NCBI GenBank assembly: GCA_038530285.1
Contig: JBCBCY010000014.1
Coordinates: 34,493 to 98,492 of the forward strand
Source: JASJAR01 sp038530285
GTDB taxonomy: Bacteria; Pseudomonadota; Alphaproteobacteria; Rhodobacterales; Rhodobacteraceae
Length of the DNA: 64,000 nucleotides
Direction: 5' to 3'
In this document: positions 6,938-15,551 of the stretch, in pieces
Numbering within the stretch: position 1 is the first letter of the stretch
How the letters are laid out: each line of letters starts with the position of its first letter
The notes under the pieces: generated by a model
Database searches by the model: none
Told to the model about the DNA's origin: nothing
What the model saw: the letters and a program-made list of their open reading frames with translations, nothing else
Position numbers and translations under genes: made by a program

Positions 6938-9825
6938 GCGACCTGAACCTCACTCACTGGGTCTTGCCAAGCGGGAATTGAGAGTTGAGAGACGCTGGCT
7001 GCGAGTTGCTGAAAGTTGTCAAAGCCAAAGGAGCGGGCGATCTCCCACGGAGCAACGGCGGTTCCGGACCGTGAAATGAGCTCAGCGGCGATCTTGAATT
7101 CCTCAAATCCCTCTCTGCCTTCAGCGTACCCGTGACGTTTGTAGTGTTCCATTGCGTCGGGCAGGAGCCCCTTTACTTCAATAGCTTCATCTACTTCCGT
7201 ATATATTTCGCGATACGCGCGCTCACTTTGACCATATCTATCGGCAATCTCTGCCAGAACAAGTGGCATGAGCTTGGCGGAGCCATTTGCAAAGGATGCT
7301 GCTTTGGCTATGATCGAGCCAGCATCGGTGTGCGACGGCTGGAGCGTTAGGAATAGCTGGCACAGCTTGTCAAACGCGGTGCCTTTTGCAGCGGTCAATG
7401 GTGCTGACAAAACGGCGAACCATTCCATGGCCACATCCGTTAGATATGGCAAGTCATCCAGCTTTTTTTCTAGATATGTGAGTGCGTCTTCAGGCCGATC
7501 AATAAGCGCAAGACTGAGTACTGTCGTTGCAACATCGTCGATCGTTTCTTCCGTTTGGACGGGGAGGTTGAGCAGCTTGGTTCTTTCGGTTCGGTGGGGC
7601 TCGGCCTGCTCTTTGCGCTCTCCAGGGGACGTTAACGAAGCCCAAGTTCGCTTCATTCGTCCAGCATCAATTCGATCCGCATAATCAGACAATAACTCGA
7701 ATGCCAGGGAATGATTTGTACCAGATTGCAAAAGGCCGGAAAGAACATCCGAATTGGCACTGATCTTGGCCTCCCAGATTTGCCGATTTTCAAGGTCTTC
7801 GTTTGCTCTTTTCCCGGCCGTCACGCTCAAGAGATCACGAATTGCGCGATCGTTAGGCATAATATCACGGGCGCTCAGAATTCGACGATAATTCCGAAGT
7901 GGCGAAGTTTGTGAAATCATGCTTGGTCGATCAACCTCATAGAGATAGAGAGGTTCAGGGCAGATCTCAATTCGGCCGCCTGTTTGGGCGACTTTAAGCA
8001 TAAATTCAAAGTCCTCATATCCGACCCCGCGCAGTTCGGTGTATCCGTCGATCCGATCGTAAGCGTCGCGCCGGATCAGCGCAGTGGCCGAACCAAAGAC
8101 ATTCTGCTGCGTTCCCAAGGACAATGGACCTCCGAGGGGAAAAAAGGATAGTTTCTGGTCAAACTCTTCGAGTGCCTCCACACCTTCGCGTCGACGGTGC
8201 TCTTCCATGAAGTAGTTCGGACAATTGATGACATCCGAACCTGTCAGAAGGGCCGCCCGGACCAAGGTTGAGACCAGATGTCCGAAGGCAAGATCGTCAT
8301 CGTCTAGAAAAATCAGGAACTCGCCGGTGCCTGCGCGGGCTGCGGTATTTCGAGCAGCCCCGAGATATGCATTTTCCTGCCGGATCACGCGACCGCCGAA
8401 GCGGTCCAGGATGGTTTCAACGGTTTTGAGTGTCTTTTGAGCCTCTTCACTCTTTGACCCGTCATCGACAACGATGATCTCGAGGTTGGGATAATCCTGA
8501 CGGATCGCGGTCCACACAGCATCGAGAAGTTTGCGGGGTCGTTCATAGTGCGTGATCCCGAATGTCACGCGCGGTGTTGGCAGATCGTCCGGAACAGGGT
8601 GGCGGTTTGACACCGTGCCGGGCCCATCGGGGCTGTGGAATTCGAGCCAGTCCTGCTCGAATTGTTCAGGAGGGCGTGCAAATCGTGTCGGCACCAAAGA
8701 AGCATTCAGATGGGTCCGCAACGTCTCGGCAATGCCCTCTGGGGTGGGATCAAAAAGATGGCTTTCATGCTGGTCTTGCGAGACCATCTCTGGTCCCCCC
8801 CCGTTTTTGGTCGATAGGGTCGGTTTCCCAAGCGCTATGGCCTCCATCACCGTATACGGCAGGTTTTCCACAGGGCTCGGGATAACGACAATCGAGCCAT
8901 TTCGTTCGGCCAGATACTGCATCGCCTCTGATCGACCAAAGTTCGGGATGACGCGAACTTCGGCTGTCAGCGCTTTCATCATATCGGTGATGACCATGCC
9001 GGAATGGCGGCCGCCGACCTGACTGAAGCCGCCCAACAAGGTGATCCTCACCCCGTCAAGTTCCCTGTCTTTGTCCAGGATCTGGATTGCCTTGAGAAAG
9101 TTGATGAGGCCCTTGCGTTCTTCATGGCGGCCGAACATGATAATCTCGCTTGCGTATCCGGATGAAGCACTTTGCTGCGACAACATTCGGATGCGCTTGA
9201 TCGAACCGGTTATGACATTGGGAATGACGTGGCGGTTTTCCTTTTCGGGCAAATCGAAGTCATTCTCTTCAAGCCAATCTAAAAGGTATTGACTGGGCGA
9301 AACCAATTGATCCGCCCATTCGATCGAGCAGCGTTCCATGTGATCGACGCGCAATTGGTCAGGGTGGGTGAAGAGCGTTTGATTTGCATCAATCGTCCAA
9401 CTGGTTGGGCCATGCAACTGAACCACAATTGTGGTGGTTTCGAAATCCAAACCACAACGCTTCGCTTCTTGCGTCGCAAACCCAAGGCCTTTGAAATCGT
9501 GGAAATGGATCGTGTCGTAGGTCAGACCCAGATCCTGGATTGTTCGATATACGGTATAGGTCTTCTTTGAGTAATCCGCACCTTCATGGACGTATTTCTC
9601 AAAATCCGGGGTGACCAATCGAATACCCTGATCGGCAAAGTCAGCCATCTTTGATTGCGCAGTTTCCAAGGCGGCGTGATGGGCCGGTACATATAGCAGA
9701 TCCACAGCATGGCCGGACCGTGCGAGGGCTTGCGCCAATTCAAGAAAGGCCGCGCCAATCCCGCCTGAGGGCGGAATGTTACTTAATTCTTCGGTGACCA
9801 GAAGGATGCGCATAGAGTTATTCAT
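6934..9825 (-). CDS. Fused GT4-GT2 glycosyltransferase
   Basis: A 963-aa protein with two transferase modules. Residues 1-390 form a GT4 (GT-B) unit: SNIPPSGGIGAAFLELAQAL for the acceptor side, FGRHEERKGLINFLKA, and the donor motif SPVENLPYTVMEAIALGKPTLS. Residues 415-640 form a GT2 (GT-A) unit: TFGITHYERPRKLLDAV, EIIVVDDGS, and the metal-binding FLDDDDLAF. The last 250 residues match nothing I recognise and may be helical. It probably adds two different sugars to one surface glycan. Ribosome site GGAAG precedes ATG 9825; ATG 9813 is an alternative. It overlaps galE. The gene looks more A/T-rich than its neighbours, suggesting transfer. Confidence 0.88.
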   Translation of the reverse strand: MNNSMRILLVTEELSNIPPSGGIGAAFLELAQALARSGHAVDLLYVPAHHAALETAQSKMADFADQGIRLVTPDFEKYVHEGADYSKKTYTVYRTIQDLGLTYDTIHFHDFKGLGFATQEAKRCGLDFETTTIVVQLHGPTSWTIDANQTLFTHPDQLRVDHMERCSIEWADQLVSPSQYLLDWLEENDFDLPEKENRHVIPNVITGSIKRIRMLSQQSASSGYASEIIMFGRHEERKGLINFLKAIQILDKDRELDGVRITLLGGFSQVGGRHSGMVITDMMKALTAEVRVIPNFGRSEAMQYLAERNGSIVVIPSPVENLPYTVMEAIALGKPTLSTKNGGGPEMVSQDQHESHLFDPTPEGIAETLRTHLNASLVPTRFARPPEQFEQDWLEFHSPDGPGTVSNRHPVPDDLPTPRVTFGITHYERPRKLLDAVWTAIRQDYPNLEIIVVDDGSKSEEAQKTLKTVETILDRFGGRVIRQENAYLGAARNTAARAGTGEFLIFLDDDDLAFGHLVSTLVRAALLTGSDVINCPNYFMEEHRRREGVEALEEFDQKLSFFPLGGPLSLGTQQNVFGSATALIRRDAYDRIDGYTELRGVGYEDFEFMLKVAQTGGRIEICPEPLYLYEVDRPSMISQTSPLRNYRRILSARDIMPNDRAIRDLLSVTAGKRANEDLENRQIWEAKISANSDVLSGLLQSGTNHSLAFELLSDYADRIDAGRMKRTWASLTSPGERKEQAEPHRTERTKLLNLPVQTEETIDDVATTVLSLALIDRPEDALTYLEKKLDDLPYLTDVAMEWFAVLSAPLTAAKGTAFDKLCQLFLTLQPSHTDAGSIIAKAASFANGSAKLMPLVLAEIADRYGQSERAYREIYTEVDEAIEVKGLLPDAMEHYKRHGYAEGREGFEEFKIAAELISRSGTAVAPWEIARSFGFDNFQQLAASVSQLSIPAWQDPVSEVQVA

Positions 9826-9885
9826 GTTTTGTTCTTCCGCTTTCTACTCTTAGTGGAACCGACAGATTCAATATCGATCCTCTGG

Positions 9886-10707
9886 TTACCGGGACAATTG
9901 CATGGTGCTGGGGGCTTCGAACGGTCGGCCCAAGACATCCCACACCTCTTCGAAAAGGGCGATGTAGCTCTGTGGAATTTCGAGATCCGCAAAGACGGAC
10001 CAGTCGTCGCGGTGATGGGATTTGGGAGCGCGCCCTTCGACGGCTGCATGGTTTTTGGTCTTTGCCGTCAGCATGCCAGGCTCAAAATCACACCCGGCAG
10101 CCAGGCAAGCGCGCCGGATGGACGCTTCATAGTCGTCCGTCAGCTCTTCAAACGACAGCACCAGGTCGAAGTGATCGCGGCCATACAAAAAGATCTCCAT
10201 GTATTTTGCGGCCGATTGAAGAACATCGACCGGTTTCCAATTCGTGTGCTGCATTCGCGAAACCGCAACATCAAACGGATTGCGCAGGATCGTCATGAAG
10301 GTCGCTTCCGGAAAGGTCTTGCGCAAGACCGTCCAATACCATTCAACCGGGATCTGGGTGACCGGCCCCCGCGCGCCCGGCAACTTGTGAAAATCCATAT
10401 ATGTAAACGGAATGCCTGCTGGTTTGTGGAACCAGCGCGGCTTATCCGACGGGCAGGTCGCTGCCAGGGTTTTCTGCACGTAAAAGGCCGCTTTTTCATC
10501 CGGCTTGTCGGCCAAATGCCAGTCTTCTACGTCCAGCGGCATGAATGTCTGCTTTGAACCTTCCCAAACGCCGAAGATGAGCCCGCCGGTTTCGTCGCAG
10601 CTTTGAAACTGGGAATGCCGGGCGAAGGTTTTCGACATCAGCGTGGTGCCAGAGCGGCCCAATCCAAGTAGGGTCACGGGTCGCGTCACGTTCCCGGGGT
10701 TTGGCAT
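9886..10707 (-). CDS. Sulfotransferase-family protein
   Basis: A 273-aa PAPS-dependent sulfotransferase-like protein. The 5'-phosphosulfate loop is LGLGRSGTTLMSKTF near residues 13-27. The 3'-phosphate motif ILRNPFDVAVSRM, with Arg and Ser in the expected places, lies near residue 145. GGAG six bases upstream favours the second ATG (10707) over the first (10722). It is transcribed in the same direction as the fused glycosyltransferase and galE, with a 60-base gap, so it may sulfate the same polysaccharide. The acceptor is unknown, and some family members transfer to small molecules or lipids. Confidence 0.82.
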   Translation of the reverse strand: MPNPGNVTRPVTLLGLGRSGTTLMSKTFARHSQFQSCDETGGLIFGVWEGSKQTFMPLDVEDWHLADKPDEKAAFYVQKTLAATCPSDKPRWFHKPAGIPFTYMDFHKLPGARGPVTQIPVEWYWTVLRKTFPEATFMTILRNPFDVAVSRMQHTNWKPVDVLQSAAKYMEIFLYGRDHFDLVLSFEELTDDYEASIRRACLAAGCDFEPGMLTAKTKNHAAVEGRAPKSHHRDDWSVFADLEIPQSYIALFEEVWDVLGRPFEAPSTMQLSR

Positions 10708-10972
10708 TGGCTTCTCCAACATTGCGAATGAGAAGGATCATTCGAGTTCCGTTGCCGCATCTCATATGATCATCTCAGTTAAATCGCGGTGAATCGAAGG
10801 GCACATTTCCAGACGGATCCGCCCTGGGGTCTCTGGGCCGATCTAACGTCCGGCCGGGCGGCAGTCGCTATTGGTGCAACCTGGCGTCCCTAGGGCACCA
10901 TAGCCTTTGTGATTGCCGCAAACCGTCATTTCAATTCATAGTGCAGGACGTTCAACGCCGCCGGCTCAGGAT

Positions 10973-13882
10973 ATGACACCGATCATTCAATCGCTCTCAG
11001 ACGCACTCCAACGCCGGGTCGCGGGCGACGTCATGTTCGATCGGTTCGCGCGCGGGCGCTATGCGACGGACGCCTCGCTTTATCAGATGATGCCATTGGG
11101 CGTGCTCTGTCCGAAGTCAGAGGAGGATATTCAGGCCGCCATCGAAACAGCGCGGGACCACGGCGTTCCGGTGCTGGCCCGTGGCAGCGGGACATCGCAA
11201 TGTGGCCAAACGGTAAACACCGCGCTGGTTCTCGATAACACGCGATATTTCAATGATATTCTGGAACTGGACATCGAAGCCCGCCGCTGTGTCGTGCGCC
11301 CGGGCATTGTCCTTGATGAGTTGAACCGCGCGCTAAAGCCCCATGGTTTGTGGTTTCCTGTTGATGTCTCGACGGCGTCGCGCGCGACCATTGGCGGCAT
11401 GACCGGGAACAACTCCTGCGGTGGCAAATCGATCCGCTACGGGATGATGCGCGACAACGTCTTGTCGATTGAGGGGATTTTGGCCGATGGCACACGACAC
11501 CGGTTTGGACCCTTGGTCGGGGCGGCGTCGCCCGAGGTTCGCGCCTTGCAGGATGACCTTTTGGCACTTGGGGTACGTGAAGCGGCCGAGATTGAGGCGC
11601 GCTTTCCAAAGGTCATGCGCCGTGTTGGGGGCTACAACATCGACGCGCTTGTCCCCGGCGACGAGCCTGCGAACCTCGCACAGCTGCTGGTGGGGTCGGA
11701 AGGCACGCTGGCCTATTCCACGGCCATCGAACTGAAGCTTGCCCCGATCATGCGCGAAAAAGTTCTGGGGGTTTGTCATTTTCCGACCTTTCCCCAGGCC
11801 ATGGACGCCGCGCAGCATCTGGTCACGCTGAACCCCCAGGGCGTGGAACTTGTGGACGCAACGATGATCGCGCTGGCCCGCGATATTCCGATTTTTCGCG
11901 ACACGGTTGAGGCTTTCGTGACCGGCAAACCCGAAGCGCTGTTGCTGGTGGAGTTCGCGGAGGAAAACCCAAGCACGCACCCCCAAAAGCTGCGCGACCT
12001 CGAAGACATGATGGGCGATCTGGGATTTGCCTGGGACAAGACCGGCCCACACTGGGGCGGTGTGACGCCGGTGCCGGACCCCGCGACGCAGGCCCGGATC
12101 GCGGATTTGCGCAGCTCAGGTCTGAACATCATGATGTCAATGAAATCGGACGGCAAACCCGTCTCCTTCGTCGAAGATTGCGCGGTCGAGCTGCCCGATC
12201 TTGCCGCCTATACAACTGGCCTGACCGAAATTTTCGAAAAACACGGCACGCGCGGGACGTGGTATGCCCATGCCTCGGTCGGGTGTTTGCATGTGCGCCC
12301 GGTTCTGAACCTCAAGCTCGATCAGGACGTCGCGAGCATGCGCGCGATTGCGGAAGAATGCTTCGATCTGGTGGCGCGTTACAAAGGGTCCCATTCGGGC
12401 GAACATGGCGATGGGCTGGTACGCTCGGAGTTCCACGAAAGGATGTTCGGGCCCCGGATGGTGGCCAATTTTGCCGAAGTGAAGGCGCGGTTTGATCCCG
12501 GCGGGCTGTTCAATCCCGGCAAGATCGTCGATGCGCCGAAAATGGATGACCGCAGGCTATTTCGCTACGGGCCGGACTACGCGGTGCCTGAATTTGAGAC
12601 CAGTCTGGACTGGTCCGACTGGACGGGCGGCGGTGGCGGATTTCAGGGCGCGGTTGAGATGTGCAACAACAACGGGGCCTGCCGGAAGCTGAAAGGCGGC
12701 GTGATGTGCCCGTCGTTCCGGGTGACCCGCAACGAGCAGGACGTGACGCGGGGCCGCGCCAATACGCTTCGCCTTGCGATTTCGGGCCAGCTTGGACCAA
12801 ACGCGCTGAGTTCTGACGCGATGGCTGAGACGATGAAGCTGTGCGTGTCCTGCAAAGGCTGCAAGCGCGAGTGTCCAACCGGCGTCGACATGGCGCGCAT
12901 GAAGATTGAGGTTCAAGCGGCCCGCAACGCCAAACATGGGCTGAGCTTGCACGACCGGCTGGTCGCCTTTCTGCCCCGCTACGCCCCCAAGGCGGCGCGA
13001 CTGAGCTTTGTGATGAACCTGCGCGACCGTGTGCCGGGCCTTGCCAGGCTGACAGAAAGGCTCACCGGGTTCACCGCGAAACGCGCCTTACCCAGCTGGC
13101 ACGGTGATCCCTTCAAAGACAGCGAAATTGATCACAGCGCGGCCCCCCAAGCGGTGCTTTTTGCCGATACGTTCAACCGCTACTTTGAGCCTGAGAACCT
13201 GCGCGCGGCCGTCAAGGTTCTGGGTGCGGCAAGGGTCCGGGTGGCACTGGCGCAAGCGCCTGAGGGCGAGCGGCCTTTGTGCTGTGGGCGCACGTTTTTG
13301 TCCGCCGGCCTGGTGGATGAGGCGCGCCAAGAGGCAACGCGCCTTGTGGCTGCACTTTTGCCCTTTGCCCGCCAGGGGATCCCCATCATCGGTCTTGAGC
13401 CCAGTTGCCTTTTGACCCTGCGCGATGAAATCCCCGCTTTGCTGCCTGGGCCGGACGCGGACCTCTTGGCCGGGCAGGCGAAAATGCTGGAAGAATTTAT
13501 CGCCGACCAGGACGACAATCCCGATTTCGCGCTGCCGCTTTCGTCACCGGCCCCCAAGGTCCTGCTTCATGGCCATTGCCACCAAAAGGCCCTGGGCGTG
13601 ATGTCGTCGATTGAAAAAACCCTCGCGCGGCTGCCGCACACAGACGTCGAACTGGTCGAGACAAGCTGTTGCGGCATGGCGGGTGCCTTTGGATACGGGA
13701 CCAAAACACATGAGGTGTCGCGCAAGATGGCCGAACTGGACCTTGTCCCTGCCGTTCGGGCCTGCGCGGAAGACACCATCATCGTCGCCGATGGCACCTC
13801 GTGTCGCCACCAAATCGCAGACCTTACGGACCGAAAGCCGATGCATATCGCGCGCCTGTTGGAACGCGCGTTGCGCCCCTGA
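10973..13882 (+). CDS. FAD- and Fe-S-containing 2-hydroxyacid dehydrogenase (YdiJ/D-lactate dehydrogenase type)
   Basis: A 969-aa fusion. Residues 50-230 form a PCMH-type FAD-binding domain (ARGSGTSQCGQ; GGMTGNNSCGGKSIRYGMM). Residues 250-545 form the FAD-oxidase C-terminal domain, ending in SGEHGDGLVRSEF. A ferredoxin-type motif, CVSCKGCKRECPTGVDM, lies near residue 625. Two CCG half-domains follow, with CCGRTF near 770 and CHQK plus CCGMAG near 875-900. Such enzymes oxidise D-2-hydroxyacids (D-lactate, D-2-hydroxyglutarate, glycolate) and pass electrons to the respiratory chain. I chose ATG 10973, which aligns with the family start; a TTG frame extends to 10913. It precedes a GntR-linked catabolic set. 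The substrate is undetermined. Confidence 0.87.
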   Translation: MTPIIQSLSDALQRRVAGDVMFDRFARGRYATDASLYQMMPLGVLCPKSEEDIQAAIETARDHGVPVLARGSGTSQCGQTVNTALVLDNTRYFNDILELDIEARRCVVRPGIVLDELNRALKPHGLWFPVDVSTASRATIGGMTGNNSCGGKSIRYGMMRDNVLSIEGILADGTRHRFGPLVGAASPEVRALQDDLLALGVREAAEIEARFPKVMRRVGGYNIDALVPGDEPANLAQLLVGSEGTLAYSTAIELKLAPIMREKVLGVCHFPTFPQAMDAAQHLVTLNPQGVELVDATMIALARDIPIFRDTVEAFVTGKPEALLLVEFAEENPSTHPQKLRDLEDMMGDLGFAWDKTGPHWGGVTPVPDPATQARIADLRSSGLNIMMSMKSDGKPVSFVEDCAVELPDLAAYTTGLTEIFEKHGTRGTWYAHASVGCLHVRPVLNLKLDQDVASMRAIAEECFDLVARYKGSHSGEHGDGLVRSEFHERMFGPRMVANFAEVKARFDPGGLFNPGKIVDAPKMDDRRLFRYGPDYAVPEFETSLDWSDWTGGGGGFQGAVEMCNNNGACRKLKGGVMCPSFRVTRNEQDVTRGRANTLRLAISGQLGPNALSSDAMAETMKLCVSCKGCKRECPTGVDMARMKIEVQAARNAKHGLSLHDRLVAFLPRYAPKAARLSFVMNLRDRVPGLARLTERLTGFTAKRALPSWHGDPFKDSEIDHSAAPQAVLFADTFNRYFEPENLRAAVKVLGAARVRVALAQAPEGERPLCCGRTFLSAGLVDEARQEATRLVAALLPFARQGIPIIGLEPSCLLTLRDEIPALLPGPDADLLAGQAKMLEEFIADQDDNPDFALPLSSPAPKVLLHGHCHQKALGVMSSIEKTLARLPHTDVELVETSCCGMAGAFGYGTKTHEVSRKMAELDLVPAVRACAEDTIIVADGTSCRHQIADLTDRKPMHIARLLERALRP

Positions 13883-13899
13883 GGGACCGGTAGATTTTA

Positions 13900-13919
13900 A
13901 ACCAATCGCTCTATTGGTT
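13900..13919. promoter_or_regulatory. Probable GntR operator, copy 1
   Basis: AACCAAT-N6-ATTGGTT, a perfect 7-bp-arm inverted repeat 61 bases before the ATG of the first fumarylacetoacetate-hydrolase gene. The same arrangement (AMCCAAT-N6-ATTGGTT, M = A or C) recurs at 15389-15408 beside the GntR gene. Sharing of the motif and spacing is seen directly; binding by the GntR product is inferred. Confidence 0.7.
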
Positions 13920-13980
13920 CAATTGAACTCTCCGGGGCCAGCCTTTATGCCGCGCCGAACACCCAACCCGGAGCTTGCCC

Positions 13981-14664
13981 ATGTCTGACTATGTAATCCC
14001 CGCCCCATCGGTCACGTCGATCCCCGTTGCTTCGGGCGGGTCTTTCCCGGTGCGGCGCGTCTATTGCATTGGGCGCAACTACGCCGCACATGCCATTGAG
14101 ATGGGCCATGATCCCGACCGCGAGCCGCCGTTTTTCTTTCAAAAGAACCCCAACAACCTCGATACGACGGGGGAGTTTCCCTATCCGCCGCATACCTCGG
14201 ATGTGCATCACGAGGCGGAACTGACCGTGGTTTTGAAATCGGGTGGGACGAATATTTCGGTCGAAGACGCGATGGATCATGTCTACGGCTATGCGCTGTC
14301 GCTTGATATGACCCGGCGGGATCTGCAAGGCGAAATGAAGAAAGCGGGTCGCCCCTGGGAAATTGGCAAGGCGTTTGAACGCTCCGCCCCCATCGGTCCG
14401 ATCCATACGGTCGAGGCTGTCGGGCACCTAAGCGAAGGAGCCGTGACGCTGAAAGTGAACGGCGAGCTGCGCCAGGAAGGTGATCTGAACCAGCTGATCT
14501 GGAAAACGCCTGAGATGATTTCCTACCTGTCGGAGTATTTCGAACTGGCCGCCGGCGACGTGATCATGACGGGAACGCCGTCTGGGGTGGGCCCGGTCGT
14601 CAAAGGCGATGTGATGGACGTGGAAATCGCCGCGCTCGGCACGCTAAGCGTCACCGTCACCTGA
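13981..14664 (+). CDS. Fumarylpyruvate hydrolase-like FAH-family enzyme
   Basis: A 227-aa fumarylacetoacetate hydrolase-family protein that cleaves C-C bonds of acylpyruvates or related 2,4-dioxo acids, using a divalent metal. Family features are VYCIGRNYAAHAIEMG, FFFQKNP, HHEAELTVVL (metal-binding Glu residues), GYALSLDMTRRD and TGTPSGVGPV. The spacing and the PPFFFQK segment resemble fumarylpyruvate hydrolase of gentisate degradation, but no gentisate dioxygenase or isomerase is nearby. GGAG seven bases upstream selects ATG 13981 over the in-frame TTG 13975. A GntR-type operator lies in its promoter, and a second FAH gene follows the GntR gene. The substrate is unknown. Confidence 0.85.
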   Translation: MSDYVIPAPSVTSIPVASGGSFPVRRVYCIGRNYAAHAIEMGHDPDREPPFFFQKNPNNLDTTGEFPYPPHTSDVHHEAELTVVLKSGGTNISVEDAMDHVYGYALSLDMTRRDLQGEMKKAGRPWEIGKAFERSAPIGPIHTVEAVGHLSEGAVTLKVNGELRQEGDLNQLIWKTPEMISYLSEYFELAAGDVIMTGTPSGVGPVVKGDVMDVEIAALGTLSVTVT

Positions 14665-14691
14665 CCGGCCGATCCTGCGCCGGGGCCGGCC

Positions 14692-15381
14692 CTAGGGTCG
14701 GTCCAGGGGGGCTTGGTCCATCGACATCAGGATGCGCCTATAGACCGAATGCAGGTGCTCTTTCATGGCATCTTCGGCCGCATCGCGGTCCTTGTCTTCG
14801 ATCGCCTGGACGATCTGGGCGTGCTCAATAAAGCTTGAATAGTCCTTGGCCGGTTTGTCCGTCTTGCGGGGTTGGCCCCAAACCATGGATCGGCGGACCA
14901 CGTTCAGCGTTTCGAAATAGTATAAAAACAGCTTGTTCTTGGCACTGCGCGCGATGGCAAAGTGCAATTTGTTGTCCCAGGCTTCATAGCTGCGCCAATC
15001 GCTGACCCCGCGGCAGCTCTCGGCGCAGGTGCGGATCTCTTCAAGGTCTGTGGACGTGCAATGCATCGCCGAAAGCCGCGCCAATTCCGGCTCGATGGTC
15101 AGGCGCACCGAGGCGACGTTGTGGGGGGTGAGCTGATCGCGCAGGTACAGCACGTCATCAAGGTTCAAAACCGGGCGTTCGCCCACGAAGGTGCCGCGCC
15201 CGACATGGCGCCAGATCAGCCCGCGCGCTTCGAGCCGCGCCAGGGCGGTGCGCAATTGATTGCGGCTGACCCCCAGCTTTTCGCACATCGCCCGTTCAGG
15301 CGGCAATCGGTCGTTGTGGCCATAGCCTTCGGCCGCGATCATCTGCCGGATCCGCTGCACTAGAAGCTCGTTTTTCGGCAT
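14692..15381 (-). CDS. GntR-family (FCD) transcriptional regulator
   Basis: A 229-aa regulator. The N-terminal winged helix (residues 5-70) includes LPPERAMCEKLGVSRNQLRTALARLEARGLIWRH in two adjoining parts. The C-terminal FCD helical domain has the Asp-His ligand pattern (WDNKLHFAIARSAKN, EHAQIVQAI, MKEHLHSV) expected to bind a metal and a carboxylate effector. GGTGG five bases upstream favours ATG 15381 over ATG 15390. The operator-like repeat at 15389-15408 overlaps its leader and the divergent promoter, and a matching repeat precedes the hydrolase gene at 13981. It is likely a substrate-responsive autoregulated repressor of both flanking units. Confidence 0.9.
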   Translation of the reverse strand: MPKNELLVQRIRQMIAAEGYGHNDRLPPERAMCEKLGVSRNQLRTALARLEARGLIWRHVGRGTFVGERPVLNLDDVLYLRDQLTPHNVASVRLTIEPELARLSAMHCTSTDLEEIRTCAESCRGVSDWRSYEAWDNKLHFAIARSAKNKLFLYYFETLNVVRRSMVWGQPRKTDKPAKDYSSFIEHAQIVQAIEDKDRDAAEDAMKEHLHSVYRRILMSMDQAPLDRP

Positions 15382-15388
15382 GACATCC

Positions 15389-15408
15389 ACCCAATTACGG
15401 AATTGGTT
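15389..15408. promoter_or_regulatory. Probable GntR operator, copy 2
   Basis: ACCCAAT-N6-ATTGGTT directly upstream of the GntR start, in the region divergent to the second FAH gene. The inner part is a perfect CCAATT-N4-AATTGG palindrome (15391-15406). One base of the arm differs from the copy at 13900-13919; the spacer length is the same. Placement at the regulator start suggests autorepression. Confidence 0.7.
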
Positions 15409-15551
15409 GGTTGATTTCGCGCGATACTGCGCTCTTTGTCAATGTGGGGAGACTGCCGCAGCCGCGCTTGCCAACGTGCAAACCTGGCGCGCAGAGCGTG
15501 AAAACAGCCGGACAATCGGCGGGTCACGCAAACACCCCGGGGGGAGACGAA

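Noticed and set aside
14665..14691. Bidirectional terminator between the first FAH gene and gntR
   Set aside because: CCGGCC and GGCCGG can pair, but there is no U-run and the segment is uniformly GC-rich.
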